Assembly (NCBI RefSeq): GCF_002896965.1
Contig: NZ_LYMM01000003.1
Span: 1 to 64,000, forward strand
Direction of reading: 5' to 3'
DNA: 64,000 nucleotides
From: Novosphingobium guangzhouense
GTDB lineage: Bacteria; Pseudomonadota; Alphaproteobacteria; Sphingomonadales; Sphingomonadaceae
This document shows positions 36,425 through 44,852 of this stretch, piece by piece. A program made the translations under genes and the position numbers. Within the stretch, counting starts at the first letter, position 1. Each line of letters opens with the position of its first letter. The notes under the pieces were generated by a model. The model saw only the letters and a program-made list of their open reading frames with translations. It ran no database searches and was not told where the DNA came from.

Positions 36425-37228
36425 ATGAACGATGCGGTGCTGTATGAAATCGACGATGAAGGCATCGTCCTTCTAACGCTGAACCGCCCGGAACTGCGCA
36501 ACCCCATTTCCGACGCCGAAGTCATCGAAGCCCTGCTTGCCGCTCTCACCCGCCTTGAAGCCGACCCAAGGGCACGCGTCGCAATCCTGACCGGGGCCGG
36601 CAAAGCCTTTTCGTCCGGCGGCAACATCAACGAAATGAAGCCGGGCGGCACCCTCAATGCCGGTTCGCCCGCGGCGACGCGCCTGGCATACAAGCGCGGC
36701 ATCCAACGTCTGCCGCTCGCTTTCGCGGCACTCGAAGTGCCGGTGATCGCGGCTGTCAACGGTGCCGCCATCGGTGCGGGGTGCGATCTCACCTGCATGT
36801 GCGATCTGCGGATCGCGGGCGAAAGCGCGAAATTCGCCGAAAGCTTCGTCAAACTCGGGCTGATCGCAGGCGACGGCGGATCCTGGCTGCTCCCCCGCGT
36901 GATCGGCTGGTCGAAAGCAGCCGAGATGGCTCTTACCGGCGATACCATAGATGCAGCAGAGGCACTGGCCTGCGGGCTGGTCTCCAGGGTTGTTCCGGAC
37001 GCGGAACTTCTGCAAGCTGCCCGCGCCCTGGCCCGCCGCATCGCCGCCAATCCGCCCCATGCAGTTCGGATGACCAAGCGCCTGTTGTGGGAGGGTCGCC
37101 GCGCGGATCTGCCAACATTGCTGGAAATGGCCTCGGCGATGCAGGCGGCGGCGCATGCCACGGCTGACCATGAAGAAGCCGTTGCCGCGTTTCTCGCGAA
37201 GCGACCACCGGAATTCAACGGCTCTTGA
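36425..37228 (+). CDS. enoyl-CoA hydratase/isomerase family protein
   Basis: The 267-residue protein has the crotonase fold. The CoA and oxyanion-hole stretches are FSSGGNINEM and AAVNGAAIGAGCDLTCMCDL. By eye-alignment to rat hydratase, the position of Glu144 falls in FAESFVKLGL and is not Glu, whereas the Glu164 position is kept (SKAAEM). An Asp in AGDGG is typical of some isomerases. It may be an isomerase or a specialised hydratase. ATG 36425 is used; GTG 36422 is possible. The stop codon overlaps the -35 box of ribB. Confidence 0.88.
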   Translation: MNDAVLYEIDDEGIVLLTLNRPELRNPISDAEVIEALLAALTRLEADPRARVAILTGAGKAFSSGGNINEMKPGGTLNAGSPAATRLAYKRGIQRLPLAFAALEVPVIAAVNGAAIGAGCDLTCMCDLRIAGESAKFAESFVKLGLIAGDGGSWLLPRVIGWSKAAEMALTGDTIDAAEALACGLVSRVVPDAELLQAARALARRIAANPPHAVRMTKRLLWEGRRADLPTLLEMASAMQAAAHATADHEEAVAAFLAKRPPEFNGS

Positions 37229-37275
37229 TCTCGATGTGAACCGCGCTTATTTAGATCACACTGCAATGTGAGATC
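37225..37275 (+). promoter_or_regulatory. ribB promoter with a palindrome at the start site
   Basis: TTGATC (37225-37230) and TATTTA (37248-37253) are 17 bases apart. The predicted start, near 37260, lies inside GATCACAC-TGCAAT-GTGAGATC (37254-37275), an inverted repeat with one mismatch per arm. Such a site would suit a repressor. The -35 box overlaps the stop of the preceding gene. Confidence 0.6.
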
Positions 37276-37285
37276 GAACACTACA

Positions 37286-38599
37286 ATGGCTACCGATGTG
37301 ATCGACAAGGTCCGCAAACTCGTCACCGAGGGCGGAATGAGCAAGTCCAGCCTGGCCCGCGCCGCAGGCCTTCACGCAAACACCCTGCGCGACTGCACAG
37401 AGGATGACTGGAACCCCACAGCCGAAACGCTCGGAAAACTGGAGCGCGTCCTGTTTTCGAACGATGAACGCGAAGTCCTCGTTCCGATCGAGGAAATCAT
37501 CGACGAGGCGCGCAACGGCCGCATGTTCATCCTCGTCGATGACGAAGACCGCGAGAACGAAGGCGACCTCATCATCCCGGCGCAGATGGCGACGCCGGCC
37601 GCGATCAACTTCATGGCAACGCACGGTCGCGGCCTGATCTGCCTCGCACTTACCACGCAGCGCGTCGACGAACTCGGCCTCAACCTGATGAGCCGCCATA
37701 ACGGTACGCGCCATGAGACGGCCTTCACCATTTCGATCGAAGCGCGCGAGGGCGTTACTACCGGCATTTCGGCAGGTGACCGCGCCCGCACCATCTCGGT
37801 TGCGATCGACGGAACCAAAACCCGCGATGACATCGTGACACCCGGCCACGTGTTCCCGCTGCGCGCACGTGATGGCGGTGTCCTCGTCCGCACCGGCCAC
37901 ACCGAGGCCGCCGTTGATATCTCGCGCCTTGCCGGCCTCAATCCTTCCGGCGTGATCTGCGAGATCATGAAGGAAGACGGCACGATGGCGCGCATGGACG
38001 ACCTGATCGGCTTTGCACGGCTGCACGACCTCAAGATCGGCACCATCCGCGATCTGATCGCCTATCGCCGCAAGCACGATCGCATGATCGAAAAGCGGAA
38101 CGAAATCAGCTTCCATTCACGCCATGGTGGCGCCTGGGTCGCCCGCTCATACTTCAATCGTGCGACCGGCGATGAAACGGTGGCCTTGGTAAAAGGACGG
38201 ATCGATCCGTCGAAGCCGACCATGGTGCGCATGCACACCCTGTCCTTCTTCGCCGACATTTTCGGCGAAGACACTGGCGATCGCGGCGAACTGCTGCATC
38301 GGTCGATGAACATGATCGCCGAAGAGGGCTCGGGCGTCATCGTGGTGATCAACCGGCCGATGAACAAGCTGATGTCGCGCGTGATGGACATCAAGCAAGA
38401 GTTCCGCAATGGCGGCAGCCCCGACCTCGAAGAACTGAGAGATTATGGCGTGGGCGCGCAGATCCTGGCCGAACTTGGCATCCACGACATGATCCTGCTG
38501 ACGAACACGCACCATTCGCTCGTCGCCTTGGAGGGCTATGGACTTAACATTGTCGGCGAGCGCCCGATCAGCGCCCCGACCAGCGAAGGATCGAACTGA
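37286..38599 (+). CDS. ribB: 3,4-dihydroxy-2-butanone-4-phosphate synthase with N-terminal HTH and RibA-like domain
   Basis: The 437-residue protein makes the four-carbon riboflavin precursor from ribulose 5-phosphate. Three regions are visible. Residues about 5-60 look like a small HTH ([20 protein letters not shown]). Residues about 68-275 are RibB, with [39 protein letters not shown] and [10 protein letters not shown]. Residues about 285-430 are a GTP cyclohydrolase II-like domain ([14 protein letters not shown]), but the zinc cysteines of active RibA are missing: the region reads [19 protein letters not shown] cyclohydrolase activity is therefore unlikely. ATG 37286 is chosen over GTG 37268. 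ribH follows after one base. Confidence 0.92.
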   Translation: MATDVIDKVRKLVTEGGMSKSSLARAAGLHANTLRDCTEDDWNPTAETLGKLERVLFSNDEREVLVPIEEIIDEARNGRMFILVDDEDRENEGDLIIPAQMATPAAINFMATHGRGLICLALTTQRVDELGLNLMSRHNGTRHETAFTISIEAREGVTTGISAGDRARTISVAIDGTKTRDDIVTPGHVFPLRARDGGVLVRTGHTEAAVDISRLAGLNPSGVICEIMKEDGTMARMDDLIGFARLHDLKIGTIRDLIAYRRKHDRMIEKRNEISFHSRHGGAWVARSYFNRATGDETVALVKGRIDPSKPTMVRMHTLSFFADIFGEDTGDRGELLHRSMNMIAEEGSGVIVVINRPMNKLMSRVMDIKQEFRNGGSPDLEELRDYGVGAQILAELGIHDMILLTNTHHSLVALEGYGLNIVGERPISAPTSEGSN

Positions 38600-38600
38600 C

Positions 38601-39023
38601 ATGGCCCGTTTCCTTATCGTAGAAGCGCGCTTCTACGACCACCTCAACGATATGCTTATCGAAGGCGCCAAGGCCGCCATCAAGGCTGCCGGACACAAGG
38701 CAGACGTCATCACCGTGCCTGGCGCCCTTGAAATCCCCGCGGCCATCTCGCTGGCCGACTCCACGGGCGATTACGACGGCTACATCGCTATCGGCGTCGT
38801 CATTCGTGGAGAAACCTACCATTTCGAGATCGTCGCCGGGGAATCTGCCCGCGGCATCATGGCCTTGACCATGGATGGCATCGCCATCGGCAACGGCATT
38901 CTTACCGTCGAAAACGAAGAGCAGGCCCTCGTCCGTGCTGACGCCGGGCAGAAGGACAAGGGCGGAGAAGCGGCCAAGGCTGCGATCGCCCTGCACGACC
39001 TCAAGACGCGATTCGGAGCGTAA
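38601..39023 (+). CDS. ribH: 6,7-dimethyl-8-ribityllumazine synthase
   Basis: RibH condenses the RibB product with the ribitylamino-uracil to give lumazine, the penultimate step of riboflavin synthesis. The 140-residue protein has [27 protein letters not shown] (the catalytic His follows TY) and [19 protein letters not shown]. It begins one base after the ribB stop, so the two consecutive-branch enzymes are co-translated. A strong terminator follows. Confidence 0.96.
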   Translation: MARFLIVEARFYDHLNDMLIEGAKAAIKAAGHKADVITVPGALEIPAAISLADSTGDYDGYIAIGVVIRGETYHFEIVAGESARGIMALTMDGIAIGNGILTVENEEQALVRADAGQKDKGGEAAKAAIALHDLKTRFGA

Positions 39024-39360
39024 TCAGAGTTCAGCCCAATGCCTTTGGGCAGCGCAAAGGCATTGGGCATTATTTTATTACGTAAAACTACGTAAAACTG
39101 CGCCATTCCGTTCATCAAAGCGCAATTCTCCCGCGACTAACGGCCTATTTCGAAATGTTCACTTGTAGGACATGCCCGAAATGACGGTTTTCAATTGCTC
39201 GCCATCGTGTAGTTGAAAATCAGGTAGCTCCGATTTTGATCGAAAACGGAGATAAAACCTATAACAACTGACGCCGGGCAAAACCGGCGGGTCGCAAACC
39301 ATGGTCCGTGGCATCGGGCCCGGCTGGAAGCACCGCTTCCTCCCGCTGGAGAATTCTTGA
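39024..39360. other. 337-base gap after ribH
   Basis: After the ribH terminator the gap holds the tandem ten-base repeat ACGTAAAACT (39080-39089 and 39090-39099). It also holds an AT-rich hairpin, CTCCG/CGGAG with TTTT/AAAA inside (39228-39251). No gene is convincing here. The region is visibly more AT-rich than its surroundings and probably contains the promoter of the small gene at 39361. Confidence 0.5.
39034..39080 (+). terminator. rho-independent terminator after ribH
   Basis: A perfect 13-bp stem (39034-39046 with 39056-39068) has a 9-base loop and is followed by ATTATTTTATT. It starts 10 bases after the ribH stop. Confidence 0.9.
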
Positions 39361-39525
39361 GTGAACAAGGACGCAATCGCGAAGTCGCTGGCGGCTGACC
39401 TGGAGGCCCGCCTCGGTCAGCTGGAAGCCATTGGTGCACTTTTGGCCGCAGCTCATCTGGACGCTGCCATTGATGCGCTATGCCGGGAATTCGGCATTCC
39501 GCGTAATGCGTCCGATACGGATTAA
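39361..39525 (+). CDS. 54-residue protein of unknown function
   Basis: A GTG-started frame encodes 54 residues with regular amphipathic helices (KSLAADLEARLGQLEAIGAL, AAAHLDAAIDALCREFG). GGAGAA at 39348-39353 lies seven bases before the GTG, a good spacing. Codon use resembles that of the neighbours. I recognise no family. It sits upstream of a winged-helix regulator in the same direction, with 181 bases between. Confidence 0.5.
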   Translation: MNKDAIAKSLAADLEARLGQLEAIGALLAAAHLDAAIDALCREFGIPRNASDTD

Positions 39526-39706
39526 GCTTCACAAGACGCGCACTCGGATGTTTGCCTATGATTTGCCCGTGGCGGATCAAGCGGCAGAATGGCATTAACA
39601 GGGCTTAACCCCCTGACAGCCGCAGCTTTTCTCGCAACATTTGGCACAATTGCCGCATGACTTTCATAGACGAAGTCATGCGGCCTGCATCGGGCGATCC
39701 TATTCG

Positions 39707-40273
39707 ATGGAGAACACGGACCAGTTGATGCGCAACAGAGCGAAGGCCATCCGGCTGATAGGAATCGCCAACGAATTGCTGGCGATGGCGCGGGAACTGG
39801 AAATTGGAGAAAGCCCCACAGCCATCCTTGAAAGCCTGACGCTGGCTGGTGAGGCTCGGGAACCCAAGGCCACCGCCAGCCAGGACCACCCGATATGGGT
39901 AGAACTTGCTCGGCAAACTTACGATGACCGGCGCCGCCGCACCAAGATATTCCGTTCAGAAGACCTGTTTGGTGAGCCCGCTTGGGACATCCTGCTCGAC
40001 CTCTTCATTGCAGCCAAGGAACGCCGCAGGGTCTCGGTTACCAGCGCGTGCATCGGCTCTGCCGTGCCGTCCACCACGGCGCTGCGATGGATCGCGATTC
40101 TTGAAAAACAAGGTCTGCTCATGCGTGAAGCAGACCCAGGCGATGCCCGCCGCGTTTACGTGAAACTCAGCGCGCGCGGATATGCGGCGATGCTGGAATA
40201 TTTCGCATCTTCATCGCGTTCTGTGGTGCTGCTCGACGAAAATGCCAGAAACGGCGCCACCGCAGCACGCTGA
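39707..40273 (+). CDS. MarR-like winged-helix regulator
   Basis: The 188-residue protein has an N-terminal helical part with MRNRAKAIRLIGIANELLAM. A winged helix follows, with EPAWDILLDLFIAAKERRRV, then SAVPSTTALRWIAILEKQGL as recognition helix and ADPGDARRVYVKLSARGY as wing. This C-terminal module is common in sphingomonads, often in several copies per genome. The start is uncertain (ATG 39707 or 39728); neither has a strong Shine-Dalgarno. The target is unknown. It converges on eno across a large hairpin. Confidence 0.8.
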   Translation: MENTDQLMRNRAKAIRLIGIANELLAMARELEIGESPTAILESLTLAGEAREPKATASQDHPIWVELARQTYDDRRRRTKIFRSEDLFGEPAWDILLDLFIAAKERRRVSVTSACIGSAVPSTTALRWIAILEKQGLLMREADPGDARRVYVKLSARGYAAMLEYFASSSRSVVLLDENARNGATAAR

Positions 40274-40274
40274 C

Positions 40275-40323
40275 ACCTGAATTCAGGCCCCTTCGTCTTA
40301 TCGAAGGGGCTCTGAGTTCAGGT
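40275..40323. terminator. long stem-loop between winged-helix gene and eno
   Basis: GCCCCTTCG (40287-40295) pairs perfectly with CGAAGGGGC (40302-40310). An outer arm, ACCTGAATTCA with TGAGTTCAGGT (one G-U pair), lengthens the hairpin to about 20 bp. It lies between converging genes and probably blocks read-through in both directions, though the T-run is missing. Confidence 0.65.
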
Positions 40324-40375
40324 CTAGCGTCAGCAGGTAATCGGCGCCGACAGGCATCCGATCACCTGTGAACAA

Positions 40376-41689
<1,314 letters not shown>

Positions 41690-41724
41690 TCACGCGCCCT
41701 GCGTCCGGAGGCGGTCTTAGCAGG

Positions 41725-41749
41725 GGAACTTCGCGTGACAAGTTGCGTT
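41725..41749 (+). promoter_or_regulatory. EcfG-type general stress promoter
   Basis: GGAAC (41725-41729), a 16-base spacer and CGTT (41746-41749) match the alphaproteobacterial EcfG sigma factor consensus GGAAC-N16/17-CGTT exactly. It lies about 100 bases before the first gene of the YqjD-like operon, in the right direction. The predicted start is near 41757. A perfect inverted repeat GCACGAG-AGTGA-CTCGTGC (41791-41809) lies in the leader. Confidence 0.8.
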
Positions 41750-41849
41750 GCAGCAAGGAACGATAAGTTGTGTTACTCTGTCGCACATGGGCACGAGAGT
41801 GACTCGTGCGGCAGAATCGCGCCAAGGATAGAAAAGGAAGGATAATCGC

Positions 41850-42329
41850 ATGGTCGACCCCACCATCTCCGCCGGAAACGGCACCGAAAGCGCCAAGAAT
41901 CATTTTTCCAAGGCTGTCGAAGAAGCCAAGGCCGGTGCACAGGCTTTTGCCGGTGAACTGTCTAGCGAATGCAAGACGCGCAGCGGTGAAGCCAAGGACA
42001 AGGCAAACGCTTTCGCAGCCGACGCCAAGGTGAAGGCCGCCGGCTATGCCGAAGAAGGCAAGGCCAAGGCCAGCCAGGCCATCGTCGGTGTCTCCAAGCT
42101 GATCGATGACAACGTGGCACTGATCGATGAAAAAGTCGGTATCAAATACGGCGACTACGCGCGCAATGCTTCCAAGTCTCTGGCTGGTGCCGGCGCAAAG
42201 CTCGACGAAAAATCTTTGGAAGACATCGGCGAAGATGCGAAGACCTTCGTGCGCAACAGCCCGTGGCAGGCGCTCGGCATTGCCGCCGCCACTGGTTTCG
42301 TTCTCGCCCGCCTGTTCAGGGGCAAGTGA
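41850..42329 (+). CDS. YqjD/ElaB-like (DUF883) membrane-anchored protein
   Basis: The 159-residue protein is mostly one long charged helix rich in Ala, Lys and Glu (KAVEEAKAGAQAFAGEL, AKVKAAGYAEEGKAKASQ). It ends in the C-terminal anchor VRNSPWQALGIAAATGFVLA. The SPWxALG...RLFR ending is the YqjD/ElaB signature; in E. coli such proteins sit in the inner membrane and bind ribosomes in stationary phase. A stress role fits the EcfG-type promoter upstream. GGAAGGA lies eight bases before the ATG. Three further membrane-associated genes follow. Confidence 0.85.
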   Translation: MVDPTISAGNGTESAKNHFSKAVEEAKAGAQAFAGELSSECKTRSGEAKDKANAFAADAKVKAAGYAEEGKAKASQAIVGVSKLIDDNVALIDEKVGIKYGDYARNASKSLAGAGAKLDEKSLEDIGEDAKTFVRNSPWQALGIAAATGFVLARLFRGK

Positions 42330-42364
42330 GGGCGCCGTCGCGCCTGAACTGACTACCTGACAGA

Positions 42365-42748
42365 ATGCAGGACAACTCACCCAGCCTCGCCCCGGCGGCG
42401 GAGGATCATGAGAATCTGTCACTGGCGCAGGATTTGCGTCGACTTGCAGATGAAGCGAAGGCTTTCGCGCAAGCGGAAATCACGTTCCAGAAATCCCGGG
42501 CGGCTTTCGTCGGCGCCGAGACACGTTCAATCGTGTTGCTGCTCATCGTAGCTGCAACCCTGGTTTTCTTCGCCGCGATGGCCTTCGTTGTCGGCACAGT
42601 CATCGCGCTTGGCCCAGTTCTTGGCCTTTGGGGCGCGATGGCGGCTGTTACGCTGGTCCTGTTGATGCTCGCCGTATTCGGGGCACTGAACGCCCGAGCG
42701 CGACTGCGGCGGATGATGCGGATTGCCGGTGGCTCACAAGACGATTGA
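42365..42748 (+). CDS. YqjE-like membrane protein of the phage holin superfamily 3_6
   Basis: The 127-residue protein has a helical N terminus (LRRLADEAKAFAQAEITFQK), then two hydrophobic segments (about 55-78 and 82-103) and a basic end (ARARLRRMMRI). This is the layout of YqjE proteins, which are annotated as holin-like but are chromosomal and lie next to yqjD in many bacteria. Nothing suggests a lysis role here. It is 35 bases after the YqjD-like gene. Confidence 0.8.
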   Translation: MQDNSPSLAPAAEDHENLSLAQDLRRLADEAKAFAQAEITFQKSRAAFVGAETRSIVLLLIVAATLVFFAAMAFVVGTVIALGPVLGLWGAMAAVTLVLLMLAVFGALNARARLRRMMRIAGGSQDD

Positions 42749-42769
42749 ATTAAATAACGGGGGTCTCGA

Positions 42770-43072
42770 ATGGGCAAACTGGCTGCGCAGGTTATGGCGG
42801 ACCGAGCCGCGCGTGATGATGCAAAAGCGAAGCTCGACGAACATTATCATGCTTTCAAGGCTGATATCGACGAGCGCGGGCTGGCCGGACGCATCGCCGA
42901 CGATGCGCTGGATCAGGCAAAGCTCATGTTTGACGAAGCCGCGACCATGGTGGAGGAGCACCCTGCCGCAATCGGCGGAACCTTGGCGGCTTTAATGCTT
43001 TGGTTCCTGCGTAATCCCCTTATCGACCTGGCGCAGCGCCTCTACGCAGGCGTGCGAAATCAGGTATCTTGA
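42770..43072 (+). CDS. small membrane protein of the YqjD-like operon
   Basis: The 100-residue protein has a charged helical part (RAARDDAKAKLDEHYHAF), a short hydrophobic helix at about 68-80 (GGTLAALMLWF) and an amphipathic tail. It may take the YqjK position of yqjDEK-type operons, but sequence similarity is not clear to me. It lies 21 bases after the holin-like gene and 18 before the next. Confidence 0.7.
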   Translation: MGKLAAQVMADRAARDDAKAKLDEHYHAFKADIDERGLAGRIADDALDQAKLMFDEAATMVEEHPAAIGGTLAALMLWFLRNPLIDLAQRLYAGVRNQVS

Positions 43073-43090
43073 CCAAGGAAGGAACGTCCG

Positions 43091-43636
43091 TTGACCAAGA
43101 TCGATCCATCCACCCCGCTCACGAACGCAAATGTCGTTGCCCTGCCCGCCAAGCTACCCGAAGAACAGAAGCCTTCGGACAAGGTTATCGCTTTCGTAAA
43201 GAAGCATCCGGTATTGACCGTCGCTGGCGGAATCGCTGTAGGCGTCGCGGTAAGCGCGCTCCTCCCGCGTCGGGTAAGCCGTCGCATCGTTTCACGGTCT
43301 CTCGACCTCGCCGAAGCAGCCGGCGCTGCCGGAATGGTTCTGGGCCGAAAGGCTGGCGACCGTGCCCATGATATCGGGATCGACGCACGTCGTCAGGCGT
43401 CGAAATTCGCGACTCGGGCGGAAAAGGCAAGTGACCTCGCTGTGCTCAACCTGGAAAAGTACGGGTTAGCGGCTGTTGCCACTGCGAGCGCGCTGGGTCG
43501 AGCCACTGCACGAAAAGCGAGCCGGCTTGGGGATGCAGCTGCTGATACCGCCAATCGCCTTGGTGATGCCGCAGCATCGCGCTCAACCAAGGTGATTCAC
43601 ATGGCGGAAGACCTGAAGAAGCGTGTCAGATCGTAG
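43091..43636 (+). CDS. alanine-rich protein with one membrane segment, end of YqjD-like operon
   Basis: The 181-residue protein begins at a TTG with GGAAGGAA seven bases upstream. It has a hydrophobic stretch near residues 42-58 (VLTVAGGIAVGVAVSALL) followed by a long basic and Ala-rich helix (ARRQASKFATRAEKASDLAV). The repeated ending is DAAADTANRLGDAAASRS. No enzymatic motif is visible. Position and composition suggest an envelope- or nucleoid-associated structural protein made under stress. Confidence 0.65.
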   Translation: MTKIDPSTPLTNANVVALPAKLPEEQKPSDKVIAFVKKHPVLTVAGGIAVGVAVSALLPRRVSRRIVSRSLDLAEAAGAAGMVLGRKAGDRAHDIGIDARRQASKFATRAEKASDLAVLNLEKYGLAAVATASALGRATARKASRLGDAAADTANRLGDAAASRSTKVIHMAEDLKKRVRS

Positions 43637-43659
43637 CCGAAGCGTAAGTTTTCGCGAAC

Positions 43660-43697
43660 GACGCACCTTTTCGCTTATTGTGCGAGCAAGGTGCGTC
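43660..43697 (+). terminator. stem-loop after the YqjD-like operon
   Basis: GACGCACCTT (43660-43669) pairs perfectly with AAGGTGCGTC (43688-43697), and the inner TCGC/GCGA extends the stem. It begins 24 bases after the operon. The 3' flank is TTGTGC, so termination is plausible but not strong. Confidence 0.6.
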
Positions 43698-43705
43698 TTG
43701 TGCAC

Positions 43706-43734
43706 TTGCCCCTTGACCTCTCCAAAATTATAGG
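43706..43734 (+). promoter_or_regulatory. candidate sigma-70 promoter of the DUF4170 gene
   Basis: TTGCCC (43706-43711) and TATAGG (43729-43734) are 17 bases apart, and the predicted start is about 35 bases before the gene at 43775. The -10 area (TTATAGGGCC) nearly repeats that before the tRNA-Lys cluster (TTATAGGGGCC). Confidence 0.4.
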
Positions 43735-43774
43735 GCCGCTTATCTCCCAACCAGCAGGAAAGCGGCACTCTCCC

Positions 43775-43996
43775 ATGCAAAAGCTTCACCTCGTAATGGG
43801 CGGCCGGGTCAAGGATCCGCGCAGCCTCGAATTCACCGACCTCAAGGAACTCGATCTCGTGGGTGTGTTCCCCGATTTCGCAGAAGCGCAGAACGCTTGG
43901 AAGTCCGCTGCGCAGCGCACGGTCGACGACGCAGAAATGAAGTACGTGATCGTCCACCTGCACCGCTTGCTGGAACCGGAACTGCCACAGGCATAA
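43775..43996 (+). CDS. DUF4170 domain-containing protein
   Basis: The 73-residue protein begins MQKLHLVMGGRVKDPRSLEF and contains VGVFPDFAEAQNAWKSAAQ and KYVIVHLHRLLEPE, the whole-length pattern of DUF4170. The family is small, soluble and almost confined to alphaproteobacteria; its function is unknown. Longer upstream frames are not conserved. A strong terminator follows it. Confidence 0.85.
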   Translation: MQKLHLVMGGRVKDPRSLEFTDLKELDLVGVFPDFAEAQNAWKSAAQRTVDDAEMKYVIVHLHRLLEPELPQA

Positions 43997-44043
43997 CGCT
44001 GCACGGATCCGGGGCTAAGTTTCGGGTCGCAGGTTATCAAAAA

Positions 44044-44080
44044 GGCGACGCTTGCATCACCGCAAGCGTCGCCTTTTTTT
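44044..44080 (+). terminator. rho-independent terminator after the DUF4170 gene
   Basis: A perfect 12-bp stem (44044-44055 with 44062-44073) has loop ATCACC and is followed by seven T. Confidence 0.93.
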
Positions 44081-44210
44081 GCAGGATCAAGGTAGATAAG
44101 GGCGCGCACACCTCGAGAGCACAGTCGTTATACAAATCCCGCTCGCCCACCGGCGCTACGTTATTGGATCGCCTTCCGCGGGGCGCTCCGGGGCAGCCCA
44201 CCCGCGTAGC

Positions 44211-44248
44211 AAAGAAAAAGGCCGACGTTTCCGCCGGCCTTTTTCTTT
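44211..44248. terminator. bidirectional terminator after greA
   Basis: AAAGAAAAAGGCCG pairs with CGGCCTTTTTCTTT around a short loop, so both strands carry a GC stem followed by a T-rich tail. It lies 19 bases after greA on the minus strand. The 130 bases between this and the previous terminator hold nothing I can identify. Confidence 0.88.
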
Positions 44249-44267
44249 GCTGTGCTGCGAGGTGCGA

Positions 44268-44744
44268 TCAGATGAATTGAATCTGCTGCACAAGATAGAA
44301 CTTGTCGCCAGAAGGCACAGTCACTTCAACTTCGTCCTCAACCTTTCGGCCGATCAGTGCCTTGCCGAGCGGCGAATTGTAGCTGATGCGGCCAACCTTG
44401 GCGTCAGCTTCATACGGGCCCACAATCTGGTATTTCACAGGCTTGTCGTCATCGTCTAGCAGGGTGACGGTAGCGCCGAAAATAACCTTGTCGCCGGAAA
44501 GCGTCGCAGGATCGATGATCTGCGCACGGGTGATCTTGTCTTCCAGATCAGCAATGGTCGCCTCGACCTGGCCCTGTCGCTCCTTTGCGGCATGATATTC
44601 GGCGTTTTCCGAAAGGTCGCCGTGAGCGCGCGCTTCCTCGATGGCGTCGACGATGAGCGGACGCTCATCACGCAGCGCCTTGAGGTCGGCGGTCATCCGC
44701 TCGTAGCCTTCCGCGAGCATCGGCAGCTTTTCGACACTTGCCAT
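44268..44744 (-). CDS. greA: transcription elongation factor GreA
   Basis: GreA rescues backtracked RNA polymerase by promoting transcript cleavage through the secondary channel. The 158-residue protein has the N-terminal coiled coil with the acidic tip ([20 protein letters not shown]) and the FKBP-like C-terminal domain ([20 protein letters not shown]). Length and motifs are standard. It is downstream of carB on the same strand, as in many alphaproteobacteria. Confidence 0.97.
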   Translation of the reverse strand: MASVEKLPMLAEGYERMTADLKALRDERPLIVDAIEEARAHGDLSENAEYHAAKERQGQVEATIADLEDKITRAQIIDPATLSGDKVIFGATVTLLDDDDKPVKYQIVGPYEADAKVGRISYNSPLGKALIGRKVEDEVEVTVPSGDKFYLVQQIQFI

Positions 44745-44852
44745 TCTTATCTACTTCCTTCTGCGCCTACCCCGGTTCAGCGACTAGTCGGCTGTCCCCA
44801 CCCTTACGGGCGGGGGCCGATCTGCTGCGATGTGGGGGAAGGCAAATCGATT

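Noticed and set aside
37229..37285. FMN riboswitch before ribB
   Set aside because: The gap is under 60 bases and has none of the RFN element stems; it contains a promoter and a palindrome instead.
37286..38599. A bifunctional RibBA enzyme
   Set aside because: The C-terminal domain is RibA-like but lacks the zinc-binding cysteines, so GTP cyclohydrolase II activity is not supported.
39595..39608. TTAA-N6-TTAA resembling a CtrA box before the winged-helix gene
   Set aside because: The full CtrA site needs a 7-base spacer; this one has 6, and there is no other support.
42365..42748. A prophage holin
   Set aside because: Holin-superfamily similarity is shared with chromosomal YqjE proteins, and the neighbours are YqjD-like rather than phage genes.
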